A stretch of DNA of 64,000 nt from Cryptomeria japonica (lineage: Eukaryota > Streptophyta > Pinopsida > Cupressales > Cupressaceae), in NCBI RefSeq assembly GCF_030272615.1, contig NC_081410.1:121892640-121956639 (forward strand), in the 5' to 3' direction. Below are positions 34,926 through 48,484 of this stretch, piece by piece. The number at the start of each line of letters is the position of its first letter. The first letter of the stretch is position 1. The notes beneath the pieces were generated by a model. That model was not told where the DNA came from. It ran no database searches and saw only the letters and a list, made by a program, of their open reading frames with translations. A program made the position numbers and the translations under genes.

Positions 34926-37686
34926 CAGTTTCTTTCCAGTTTGTCATTTGTGATGTCATTGTCAGATTTGTATTTCATACTAAAGGCCTTTTGGATGTTT
35001 TATGATGATTTATAGATTATGCATGTGCTCTATTTGATGGATCTTTTATGGTTTTCGCTTCTATGTTGTTGTAGAAATCTTTTTTGGATTTATGCGTCTA
35101 TCGTGTTAAGAAGCCATGGTAGAGAGAGTTGTTTATTGTGCTCAGTCTAGCAAGTTGATGTTCCTTGTTGTTCATACTTATTTCATTTGATGAGAAGACT
35201 TGATTATCTTATTGATGAATTTATATGCTATGAGGCTCCTTGATGTTTATTTGGCTTTATGACCTTTGCATGACCATGTATGTGTATGGTTGTATGATAG
35301 TAATGATTTCAAATTTAATTGTTAATATGAGCCTCTTGTTGCATTTATTATTTGGGACATGTTAGGGGGAGTGGGCTTCCATGTGATGATAGGGGCCACG
35401 AGAGATAGGCTTGCATGAGGTTCCTTGTAAGGATGCATGAAGTCTAGACCGACAGGGTACATTGAGAGTTTACCATGATTTGTAAATAAGTGATAACCTA
35501 ATAATTAATGGGTTGGGTAGCTAGATTCATTAATAAAGATAAATAATTGATGTGAGCCTCATGACTTGATCCTAGGGAGGATATTTTAGGATAAGCATGA
35601 GAAGGCCATTGCAATGGTAAGTCAATCTCCCTTGATCTCTCATAGGTTGAGATGGCTCCACATGTCCATCAAGCTAGTGCCTTATGTTGTTATGTTTGAG
35701 GATGGCATGTGCTGGCACTCCACTCCTACATGTGTTCCCTTTATGATTTATGATTATGCCTTGTTGGAGGATATTATGTCTTGTTGAGTTGTACACCTAT
35801 GGGAGTTTATTCTTGTTGTATTGTGTTGGTTCTTGCATGAGAGTCATTGTGTGATTTTCCCCTATGGTTATAGGTGCCAGCTTAGGTTTAGAGTATGTGG
35901 GACCTTGTGTCATCTCCTAGCACAGGGGGTGATTCCTTTGGTTCCACATGGTCGGGTGGTTGGTTCTTTTTAGCCATTGGGATGTTCTCTGGATTCTTCT
36001 TACGTGGATGTGGATTCTCCTTCTTGATGGATTGTCGATGTACCTTGTAGTAGATTTATGTATTGAATATCTTGGATACATGTATGTAGTATCTTGTATG
36101 TGGTAGATGGAATCATGTAGAAGGAAGAGCTATGCTCATGATGTATTGTTATGTAAATATATTTGTAAGTAGTTCATAGATGGTAGTCAGGATATGTCAT
36201 GATTTGTAAATATGGCAATGAGATGTATGGATATGTTCTTGTGAAATGAAAGGAATGATTTCATGTACCTAAATTTTGAAATGGAGTTGCAATTGAAATA
36301 GATGTGATTTATAATATGATATTTTTATTGGTTAAAAAGGGGTTTTATGGCTAACCTTTAGGTTCTGATTTAATATGTGAAAGAATATTGAGAAATGGAG
36401 TAATGTTAAATGTAAGTATTGAGTATGTTTGATAATAGGGATAAGGTTAGATGATGATGTCTTTACGTGTACTCATTGGAAATTAGGAAAAGTATGCATA
36501 GAATGCAAAAATGATTATTAAAGGAAAATGTTAGGATTCCTGCATTAGGCATTGGGGTTATTGTCAAATGAAATGATCATGTTAGGAAAGTGGATGCATG
36601 TGTAGTCTGGATAATTGACAAAATGGATAATTAACTTTAAGGAAATGATCTAACTCGCTTTAGTTGATGTGGCATGAGTCTTTGACTCTAGTAAGATAAT
36701 AATTATGGATGTATCTTATTGTGTCATGTAGTTGGATTAAAAAAGCAAACTATTGTTATTGGATTCGTGGATTTTTTGTCGGTGCTATGTGTAAGCTATG
36801 ATGTTGTGAAGGAATTATAAATATGAATAGATCATGTTGCTAATAGATAAATCATGATAGAGGAGGCAGATATGTTCTTGTGATAATTTGAATGTAAAGG
36901 AAAATTAGAAATAATAGGTATTGATGCTCTAGAATTAAGCTAATAGTCAATGATTAGATTTGCAAAGTAATGGAATGCATATCATGCTAGATAGATAGTA
37001 AATGACTTGTATATGATGTACGCCACATACTTGTTTTGAATAGAAATAGATTTATATTATTACATGTATGTAATTAATAAATGAAACTATGGATGAAAGA
37101 TTATCGTGATGGTGTTTGCGTTCATGCTTAAGTAAAGGAATACAGAAATTTGTTTATCATTTGGAATGAAGAATGAATTATAGTTTACATGTTATGAGTA
37201 GATAATCATAATAGATGTAATGAGAACATGATAGTTTAGGAAATGGATATGGGGATTAGGAAACGCTTGGATTTGGTTGATAAATGGACTAAAGTATTAG
37301 ATTTGGTTGCATTGGAAGAATTGCATATTAAGTTGGCATAAAAGATAGTGAGATGCATATCATGGAACTTAAGTAAAAGTTCTTTTTTTATTGGTAATGA
37401 AAATCCTAAGGGTGTAATGATCATGACTAGTTGTGTTGCTTGTGTTGGTAGTAAGTAATGATGTTGAGATACCCCAGGGAGATGGTAGTGATGTTATGCT
37501 TAATTCCACTTGCGTAATTGGTTTATGAATGTATGCGATATGTATTCATGTTCATAGAGATTAAAAGTTAGTGGATTCTCTACACAATTAATGTTATGTG
37601 TTGCATTATATATTATTATTAAAAAATTATCTCCATTAAAACGTTAGTTGGTTAATTTCTCTAGGGTGTTTTGGTGGGCATTACAC

Positions 37687-38515
37687 CTCCCATCTGGTCG
37701 ATCCCTCTCAGCCAGGGGTGAGTAACAACTATGTGCTCCCATGCTCATATCTTAAGCAGTTTCACTCCAGTTGATAAAGTAGAAGCACTGAGGTACACTA
37801 CTTGATGTAAATTGTGATATAAGTGCACTAACATGCAAGAGCCCCATGCATGTCAAGCACCATCTATGATCAGGGTCTACAGCACTCGACCCCAACCAAC
37901 TGACAGTACCTTCAACTTATTATCAGGACATAGAAAACCTCCAACGAATTCAGCTAGAATAGAAGGTAATGGCTCATATTGATCTAGCATATCCTCCCAA
38001 GGGATGTCATAACCACATATCTATGCATCCTGAAATATCCTCCTGAGGGCCTCGGTACCTCCCTACTCAGCTTGATTATACATCACTAGCTCTCCTATCA
38101 CAAGAATCCACAAAATCCTATAGACATCATCAAGTGTAACTATCATCTCGTCAGTCATCAAGTGAAATGTGTTGTGGTCATTGTGCCACTTTTTCAGCTA
38201 GCGCAATCAATAAACCCATGTTTATCCTATATTGGGGCATCTCTAGCAAGGAAGACAATTTGCATGCATCGATAACATCAAGATCTACCTTCACCGGATG
38301 GGGTATCATTTTCCAAGTCTTCGGGTATCGCTCCTGACACTACAGTACTCCTAAATTCTCCTATAATCATGGCATATCATAATGCTGAAGCATTCGATCA
38401 ATCAACTTATCTATCAAGCTAATCAACTCATTTGAGATTTCAATCAATCTTTTTGAGCACCTATCATCAACTCTAATTCATCATGAGGTCAATCATCATC
38501 TATCCTATTAAACAT
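37687..38515 (-). pseudogene. plant mobile domain (PMD) protein, N-terminal half
   Basis: Read from 38515 downwards: after a weak start, the minus strand gives PKTWKMIPHPVKVDLDVIDA, INMGLLIALAE, LKKWHNDHNTFHLMTDEMIV with TLDDVYRILWI, then LPSILAEFVGGFLCPDNKL and LSVGWGRVL, and ends KLLKI-stop-AWEHIVVTHPW. These are the ordered landmarks of the plant mobile domain. At least three frame changes or stops occur. It stops at the insertion boundary 37687, and reading on into 26208 keeps the frame, with CTCCC duplicated at both sides. Confidence 0.8.
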
Positions 38516-38589
38516 TATCATGATAAAAAGTTGGAAATGATCGAAAAATCTCAAAACGGAGGAAGAAAAATCAAGTTTCTACCTTTCTG

Positions 38590-38830
38590 GTGTTGATGTG
38601 TTAAACTGCACAGTCTATGTGCTAAAAAATTGCACACATGTGCAAAAATATTTATGTGCTAATTTGCACATCAAACGCTCTAAAACAAGCTATCTGCCAA
38701 AATATCTCTTCTATGTGATAGAAAAACTACCCTATGTGCTGAAACATAACCCTAAATCAATATGCGCTAAAAAAGGGATCCTATGTGCTAAAACACAATT
38801 CACATGCCCTAAAACTGGGCAAAATCACTA
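38590..38830. repeat. cluster of ATGTGCTAAAA motifs (4)
   Basis: About ten variants of CTATGTGCTAAAA, ATGTGCTGAAAC and ATGCGCTAAAAA at 20-30 base spacing, just upstream (in minus-strand sense) of the PMD start. The plus-strand 77-codon frame here is a by-product. Confidence 0.65.
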
Positions 38831-39164
38831 AAATCCAAGAAAAACATGCAAAAATTTAACAACGAAAGAGGTTATCGAGGTACGTACCAATGGGCCATGC
38901 GCTGGAGGTCACTCAAATCACCAAACCCACTCGAATCTATGCTTGTGGTAAGGGATCACCATTTTGACTCTAAGCTCACTTCTAGAAACAAAAAGCACAA
39001 ATGAACTTCAAATGGTTAACTTTTTCTTTTACCCTATGAATGGATGAAAAGAGGTGTAAGTAAGTGCAATTGCATTTTCCGCTTGTCAAATTCATTATCT
39101 ACACAACATTATTCCTTCATTTTATCGAGAGATGAATCATCCAAAATCCTAAAAATTTGAAACT
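38831..39164. other. spacer without recognised features
   Basis: Between the motif cluster and the dispersed repeat. I see no gene or motif. Confidence 0.5.
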
Positions 39165-39459
39165 TGTCCTTGAGAGAGTTACTTAAATATGAGTTATTTA
39201 ATTAATAGATCCTTAATTTATTCTACTTATAAATAAATTAAAACATTTATTTATATAGTTCATTTTCCAAAATTCTTCCTATCATAAATCCTTTTCTCCA
39301 TTTTCCTAATTAAATGAGAAAATTTAATTAATTTATCTTATTTAATTATCTCCTCCCACTTAATTTTTTTTTTAAATTCAATTTGATCACATGTTTCCTA
39401 ATCTAGACTACCCTCCTAACCCTCTAACCTACCACCTAACATTGGGTTGAACCAACCCT
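39165..39459 (+). repeat. dispersed AT-rich repeat, copy 2
   Basis: Second copy of the repeat at 51-350. It is cut at 39460 by the copia LTR, where copy 1 continues ATCCCTTCAAACTACCCC. Confidence 0.8.
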
Positions 39460-41229
<1,770 letters not shown>

Positions 41230-41230
41230 A

Positions 41231-41243
41231 TTGGTATGAGAGC
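41231..41243 (+). promoter_or_regulatory. primer binding site of copia-1
   Basis: TTGGTATGAGAGC differs by one base from the TTGGTATCAGAGC that pairs with the 3' end of initiator methionine tRNA in plant copia elements. It lies one base after the LTR. Confidence 0.85.
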
Positions 41244-41296
41244 CTAGGTTCTCAGTTTTTTTTAAAACATTGGGTAGATTTTGGACATAGAACACA

Positions 41297-41431
41297 ATGG
41301 CAAGAAATGAGTCTGCTTCGTCAAAAGCCCCCATGTTTGATGGATCCAACTATGCCTTCTGGAGCAGAAGAATGGAGACCTATATTTCCTCCCTTGCTTT
41401 TGATGTGTGGATGTCTGTCAAGAATGGGTAT
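41297..41431 (+). pseudogene. copia gag, N-terminal fragment
   Basis: ATG at 41297 opens a 45-codon frame with APMFDGSNYAFWSRRMETYI and DVWMSVKNGY, the conserved start of Ty1/copia gag (FDGxNYxxWxxRM). It is cut exactly at the B insertion; the last five bases GGTAT are repeated at 58837-58841, and the frame continues at 58842 with NVPSVPPTDLDAKKEY. Gag would form the virus-like particle. Confidence 0.9.
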
Positions 41432-44400
41432 TGTTAGCACATATTTTTACAAAATATTTGTGTGCTATATATGGATGCTTTTTGCATATAGTTCCATCAT
41501 AAGAGCATTTATTATTGGATTGTATGTGCAGGTGATATATTGCAGTGTATTCATGAAAAGGCATCACTCTGGCATATTCAAGGGAAGTGTTGAGTGTAAT
41601 GGCATTCTGGTAATCTTCATCTTCACAATTAGTTTCATTGCAAGAGAATTTTTTGGAAGATCAACATAGAGAAGGGTTGTGAGCTTGTTCAAAGATGTCA
41701 ATGGTGTGGGAGAAACCTTTCGGTATGATTATTAAAAGTTGCATCCATGGAGAAAGGCTTCTTTTTTTTAAAATGCAAAATTCTGCTTATCGGCATAAGT
41801 CATCCTGATGAGATCGTCCAAGGAGGATGGAGTATGTTTATCAGAGTAACTCATGCCGACGATGTTTCCTAAAAGGCATGAGTAGTGTGAAGAAGTGCTA
41901 CATAGTGGTAATCCATCGGGGAGAGTTACGGCGATGATATGATAAGAAGTCGGAGTCATCGGAGTAACATACACTATCAGAAATGAAGAAAAAGTGTTAT
42001 TTCGATACCCGATGGGGTTACCGGTGGAACTCTTGCCGACAACCGATGGAGCAGTGTATTTATACTGATGTCATTGGGTCATCGGGAAGTCCTAAATTAT
42101 GTCACCCTGATACCCGATGGACTAAGTGGAGAAGGTGACTATATCGAAGAGACTTTCTCAGATAAAGTGGTACCAAGCAAGAAAGGGAGCAAGACTCATC
42201 GGGATAACATAAATCATCAGGGAGATGCATTTTGAGTTATCTCGATAAGGAAGATGAGCTCATCACAGTCGAAGTGACTACATCAGGAAAACATACGTCG
42301 ATAGACCGAAGCAACCCGATAAGGAGAGTAAGGTGCAAGAAGACTCATTGGGATAGCTTGCGCTACTGAAGAAACATTTTTAGAGTTGTGTTGATGCCCG
42401 ATGGGAAGAATGCCACAGAGAGTGGACCTATCGGGGATACTATAACTATCGAAAGCAAGTAAAATATGCTATGTCAACGCTCGATGAAGCAATCGGTAAA
42501 AGTTACACTGATCAAAAAGAAAGTTAGATGTCATGGGACCATTGGATGAAGTATTAAGTGACTTACGTCGAAGTTTGATGGAGCGACTAGAGGGATTAAA
42601 AGAAGGAGGTTTCATCAGAGAGACATACCCCGATTTAACATAAAGTAAAGCTGACTAATAGAAACGAAAGGAGGATCCATCGGGATAAGTCAAGCCTTGA
42701 GGAAAAAAGGGAAACGATTGGGGTGAGATCCGATGGACTAATCAAAGTGACCTATGCCAATAGACAAGACAAAAAGATAATTGAAGGAACACAAAATTTG
42801 GGTGGCACCAAGTAATTGAATTATCGAGTAGGGTTATGCCGATTAGCCATTAGAATATCTAATACGAAAGCCATTATTTAATGCTCACGATCGGGTGGAT
42901 TAGATCCGCACAAAGCAAATCTAATGAGTTTTTTATCATTACAAACTCTATCCATTGCATATCCAACATAAAGAAAGAGTTTTTGTGCCAGAATTATTCA
43001 CAGTTTCTTCAGTCGTCAACATTGAAGTTGCAGACAAGAAGCGCGGGTAATTTGAGAATTCAAGCATTTAATCATGGAGGCTTCTGGTTCACAAGGGAAA
43101 AGAAAGTTCATAGATATTTTAGATACATAGTCTACTAAATAAAAAAAGATGAAGTCTGTGGAGGGTCTGCAAAAGCGAAAGTTGAACCAAGTCATGATTG
43201 ATCAAATGGAGTCATCTAGTGCAAAGTCGAGGAGGTTTAAAACCTATTTTCTACCCAAGGATCAATTGGAAGATAAGTACAAATGGGTTGGAGATATCTT
43301 GACAACCCTAAGGGGCCACGAATTGTTTCTATATCACTACCTGAGGCAGAACAAGGAGATGTCATTATCGAACCCTTGGACGACAAATTTGGGCAGACTG
43401 GTGGTCCCAAATGTTTTTCTGAATCTTAGATTATTGGAATTGCTTACCAGGAAGTACAACAAAGAAAAAAGATGCATCCAATTTCCCAATGGGGATCCAT
43501 TCATACGGATATATGTTGGGTCTATTTAGGAGGTTTTTGGTGTGTCTTATGAGCCCTACATGCCCCTATCCTTTATAGACCTAGAAGGATAGTATACCCA
43601 AATGGACATCGCTCACACAGTGTGGAAGTTAGCAATTCACAAAAAAGGAGAAGGAACAACTCACGGAGCAGGATGGTCCTCCTTTTGAAATTACTTTGTT
43701 CAGGCAATATTTGCAGTACACATATTGGGCATGCAGTCAGGTCTATGGGGAAGAAGTTCCCGATGTTACAAGGATAGGCCCATTGGTGTTGGTTGCAGAC
43801 ATTCAAATGCATGAGCCAAGGCCATTTGATTATGCAACTTACTTGGCAGAGAATTTGCATGAAGGATTCTTGAGTTTGCAAATAGAGCCTAACCCTACTT
43901 TCAAATTTTACTCATTGCTAATGCATATGGTTTTGTTTCAAGGGCAGATGAAAGGTTTGTGGCCATAAGAATTAAGGGTGACTCCCAGGAACAAAGATGG
44001 ACAAGACCAACCAGTTCAATTATGGGTATCCTTGTGGGACTTGAGGTTTGACAAGTCACATTATTGTTTGAAGAATATTTTGTTAAGCCTTTGTATAGAT
44101 TGTTTGGAATGGAATGTGATGTGTTTATCTCACCTGAGATCAAGAGATTCTTGAAACCCCATAATTTTGGATACACTAGGGTCAACCACAATTGGGGTGA
44201 CTTTGCATTTTGGAGACTTCACCATTGTATCTACCAAGGCTTATGAGATGATAGAAAAGAAGTTGGTAGAGGAGTACAATTTGTATGGACACCAGGCTTA
44301 GAAAATGTTTGATCCAGAGGGATATATCCACCACTATAGGAAGAGCCAGAATCTGGGAGAATATTTGCATATACCCATGGAGGCTGGAAATTTATTTAGA

Positions 44401-46831
44401 AATAAGGAACGGGATGAGGCTGTTGCGCTTTTAGAAGAATTGAACCAAAAATTGAAAGAGCAGAAGCAGAGGCTTCAGGAACTAAAAGAAGAAGGAGATT
44501 CTGAGAGTGGGTCTGATGAGAATATAGATGTATCAACCCTCCATGCACCTGAATTAGAATAAGTGACAGAGAGCCAGGAGCAAGCCATGGTGAGAATAAA
44601 TGCCAACACAGATGTGAGAATGGAAGAGCATGTAGCTTTCATTGCAGATGAAGTTTTTGTACAGTCCAAAGAGTTTAAGACATTCTTGTACCCTTACAAA
44701 GGGAAAAAGTTGAGGGAAAGCATCCCAAATGTTACCCCAGAAAATGAAGCAGAGATGCTTAAAAAATTGAAAGAACACATTAATGCAGAAGTGGCCACAA
44801 TGACACCACAGAGAGGGAGACAATTTATCAGTGAGGCAGGCATCATTTTGTTCCTAGGATGGGACTTAAGTGCTTCTTTCATTTTTGACAACTTGTTGCA
44901 TTATGATAGAAAGGATGTAAAGTTAGACATACAGGGTGTTAATGACATTTTTATTTGATCAAGATATGATCCAAATGAAGAGGAAATGTTGCTTTGGGCC
45001 ATATACCCTCCAAATAAAAGACCCAAGATCATAGATGTAGATAAGGAATTTGGGCACATGATGAAGCTGAAACTAGGAGAAGTTAATCCAATTGTCACCG
45101 CAGATTTGGGGATTGACATTGCAAAATTGAATAAGGCCCAAATGCAGTGGGTGTTAAAAGAGGGTCAAAAATATAAGAATTTCTATGAAGACCTGTTGAG
45201 AAGTCGTGGTCATGAAGTACCACAGATAACTGATACTAGTGTGCAATGGAAAAAGAAATATGAAGACCAAATGAAAGAAAGCATTAAGCTAAGAAGGCAA
45301 ATCAAGACTGCCAGGGTAGATGTTGCTTGTGTTTTGTTGACAAGCAAGTTTGAGCATTTGTTGGAAGTTATTAAAGAATTATGGACAAATTGTCAGAAGA
45401 CCCAGGATAATATGGCTTCTCATGAAAGAACTTTGAAGAGGGTGAAGGCATTGTTTAAAGAGAAGAGTGTCGATGAGAAAATTATTGAGAAGATCCAGAT
45501 AAGGTTGAACAAGAATAAGGCATCTGGTGTAGACATTAAGCAGGAATTTACCGATTGTAAATATATTGTTAGGTATAGTGTACCAGATATTGTGAATGAT
45601 GCAGAGTAGTTAAAGGACAAAGGGATTTGGATTGCAGAATGCCAAAATGTACTTAACACATCCCTTAATATTACCCGAGCAGATGTTTTGGATATGAAGG
45701 AGATAGGTGAGCAGATGGAGGGATTAGTTACCATGGAGATTGTTGTTAGGGATACTGTATTCAACACCAGCACTCACAAGGACAACAAGTATTGGAGCAC
45801 ATAAAAAAGTGTGCTACAATACTGGATGACCATAACTATTTTTTAATATATTTTGTGTCTAGTAGTTAAGCAGTTAGGTGTTAGGTTTTATATAAGTTCA
45901 ATTTAACAAGATGAAAGGGTGTCTCCTTTCATTTGAATCCTTTGGCTCACATATATGTAGTCAGTCATTTTTGTATCATAGATGACAAATTTTTCATCTT
46001 TCAGAGACCCTGCTTGTTGGGACTACTAGTGTTATGTTAAGGCAAGTCTAATAGGAATGAGGAGTTTATTTTGTGCAAACTAAATGTATTGGAGTATTTG
46101 TAAGTGCAGTTTTTGTGTACATTCTTATTCTAGAAGTTAATATACAAGATTTCATGTTTTTATCTTCAGATCGTTATATGTAATTTTGTGTTTGATGGAA
46201 TCATATGTCCTCTGATAAATCTTTTAGATTTGATGTGATGTGCCATCACATGATGTTGTATTGAATGTAAAATTGGGTTTTTAATGTTCATGCAACACAT
46301 AATGAAACTTTCACAGTGATGATCTTATAATTGTCTCTTGAGTTGATAGTGATTCTTGTCCACAAAGTTATTCATTAATTGTCAGATAAAGGCACTGGTT
46401 TGTTATTAATCTTTGTTGAATAAGTTTGTATGCATTAGGTCCTTATCAAAGAAACAAATCTTCTAATTTCTATAAATACTGCTCTTTTTCATAATGGCTT
46501 AAAGTCCTAACAGTAATCTTTTACATAACACAACTATATTCACACTTATTTTATTAGTTTTAAAGGCATTCAATAAAAAGTACTTCTGTTAGCATAATTG
46601 CAGGAAAACTTTTGCCATCCCTGCAATTTCTAAATCCCACAGTTTAAATTCACTTAAAATAAACCTCTTTTGTGCTTGAGAGTGTAAGGTTCACCCATCT
46701 AGGTTTAGTGGAGCCTAAAGTGCAGAGGAATTTGGTCTTCAACCATTCCTATTCATTGGCCAAGGCTGATTGGATTAACTGAGGATTAGGCAACTCTTTG
46801 GTTTCCAAATTTGTGGTTTTGGGCACCAACA
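41432..46831 (+). repeat. 5' LTR of element B
   Basis: Begins TGTTAGCACATATTTTTAC and ends GGGCACCAACA. At 41790-42840 it is full of ATCGGG/CCGATGGG-type words. Relative to the 3' LTR it lacks about 185 bases of the ORF near 44200 (junction TGACTTTGCATTTTGG) and has about 60 extra bases near 42050-42115. Confidence 0.93.
43074..45835 (+). pseudogene. LTR-embedded ORF, 5' LTR copy
   Basis: ATG at 43074 (MEASGSQGKRKFIDI) starts a frame that parallels the 3' LTR copy. Stops fall at 43128 and 43140; a one-base gain in an A run near 43645 shifts the frame, a 185-base deletion near 44200 removes part of the middle, and a one-base loss near 45796 breaks the end. The second half is helical and charged (coiled-coil stretch EELNQKLKEQKQRLQELKEE at about 44437-44496). 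The family is unknown to me. See the 3' copy for a fuller description. Confidence 0.8.
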
Positions 46832-46834
46832 GAT

Positions 46835-46852
46835 TGGCGACTCTGTTGGGGA
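46835..46852 (+). promoter_or_regulatory. primer binding site of element B
   Basis: TGGCGACTCTGTTGGGGA lies three bases after the LTR end. It resembles the arginine-tRNA-type primer site known from Ogre/Tat elements and so supports the Tat placement. Confidence 0.75.
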
Positions 46853-47130
46853 CTTGTCTTAGGAAGTATTCAGAGTCTTTGGTGGTTTGTTTCAGACTCT
46901 ACTAGAGGAAAGAGCCTAAAAGATTAATAAAAGATATTGTTCCTCTTAGGAGGTGGTGACTCTACATTTAATACATTAATAATAGTTGGTATTTTGAGAA
47001 ATTAAGAGAAACCCCTAGGCATTTATCAATAAAATTGATGCAGGGGAGAAGGTCTCTACATAAGGGACAAGATAATCTTGTTTAGTTGAGTCTAAAGAAA
47101 AGATACAAAGAAAAGAAATCAACAACAAGT

Positions 47131-48475
47131 ATGGAATTTGGGGGGTATAAGAAGTTTCCTAGCAGAGAGGATGGCTCTTCATCTAGTGATAAGTTTGAAA
47201 ATCTGGAGTAAAATCCTTTATATACCTTAAATGCAAAAGATAATAATGGTGGCCATGATGAAACCCTGACTGTTGAGGAACAAGAGGAGAGGCAATGGGA
47301 TGAAATCATACTTAAAATGGATGACTTAAATGGAGATGAATCCAAAATGACAAAGGCTCTTAGGAGACAACCAGATTGGGTGTTGCAAAAACTAGGATTA
47401 AAAACATATACAATTCAAAGCCCTAGTATAGAAGGGATAGAAGACAAAAGTAAAGGTGAGGGAAGTAGGCCAGAAACTCCTAGATATATTCCCCCTCATA
47501 TGAGAAGAATATAGAAGCCTTTTGTAACTTTCGATAACCCATTATTAAATGGAAGTAGAAGATGGAGGGATGTGCATAGGGATCAAAGTGAAGAAAGGCA
47601 GAGAAACAAACAGGATAATGAAAGAAGAAATAGAAATGGGGGAAATGATGGGAACTAGAATAACAACAATAGGGGTAACAATATAAATAATAATAGAGGA
47701 AGTAATGGGTATGGCATCAACCAAAATAATGGAAATAATAGAGGTAACGATGACAATTATGGAAATGGTAATGGTGGAGATAGAAACAACAATAATGGTA
47801 ATGGAGGTAATAATGGAAATAATGGCAATAATAATTGTGGTGGAAACAATGGGAACAATGGTAATTATGGTAGCAATGGTGGATTCAATAGAGGAAATAT
47901 GAACAAGCAAAACAACAATCAGGTTGGCAGATGGCCTATGATCATTGAAAGATATAGACAGTTGGATTTCATTGGCATTGTTGGTTATCCAAATCATATC
48001 ACTAATGATTTAAGATTAGTCATCCCTAAATTCTCAAGAAATGGAATTGATTCAACAGAACAGCATGTAGTTAATGTAAAAAATACCATTGAATAATTTG
48101 AGGTTCCTCATGAGGATGTATTCATGAAATTATTTGTTCAATCTTTGACAGAAGATGCAGGAGAATGGTATAGAAGCCTTCCTGATGGATGATGATGATG
48201 AATACATTATAGCTTTGAGAATATTGTTTCAGGATGATACAATGCCTTCACTAAGGAACTTAACTGAGGAAGAAAAGAAAGCCTTCACTATTGCAGTAGT
48301 AGAACAAGTTAAGAGAAATTATCAGCTGAGAAATAGGAATGTAAATAATGAGCAAGGCAAGCCAGCAAGTGTGTTTGCCAAAATTAAAAAACCAGATGCG
48401 AACAAAGACAACACATTCAAAAGCAAAGATGCAAATGCCAAAAAGGGAAAGGAAGCAATACCAGAATAGGCCAAG
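47131..48475 (+). pseudogene. gag of element B, internally deleted
   Basis: ATG at 47131 (MEFGGYKKFPSREDG) opens a frame with RPETPRYIPPHMRRI, then an Asn/Gly-rich repeat region (about 47640-47930), then FIGIVGYPNHI-type matrix sequence and VPHEDVFMKLFVQSLTEDAG with EWYRSLPDG, a highly conserved gag block. Right after it the frame breaks near 48190, and the expected continuation and CCHC knuckle are missing, so a deletion removed the rear half of gag. Stops at 47210, 47512 and 47658. The remaining open piece to 48469 is lysine-rich linker. Confidence 0.8.
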
Positions 48476-48484
48476 AAAGAAGAA

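Larger units (their letters stand above)
32056..37685 (+). mobile_element. tail and long LTR of a Ty3/gypsy element
   Basis: Only about 52 bases of internal sequence remain (ACAACTTCCAGGAGTAAGTC and on) before a polypurine tract and an LTR. This tail style, with GTCTAAGGGGGGAGGATGTAGTG, is known from chromovirus-type Ty3 elements. The rest of the element is absent; its left neighbour is the truncated gag of element C. Confidence 0.65.
32108..37685 (+). repeat. 5.6 kb Ty3 LTR
   Basis: It begins TGTAGTGTCCACC and ends GGTGGGCATTACA, which are reverse complements except for two positions, supporting a single LTR of about 5.58 kb. It is AT-rich, has no coding region I can support, and contains a 171-base tandem duplication, a TTTATTTA-rich part and a motif cluster. 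A nested insertion inside it cannot be excluded by eye. Confidence 0.65.

Noticed and set aside
47545-47997. 150-codon Ile-rich minus-strand frame
   Set aside because: It is the antisense of the Asn/Gly-rich tract of the B gag.
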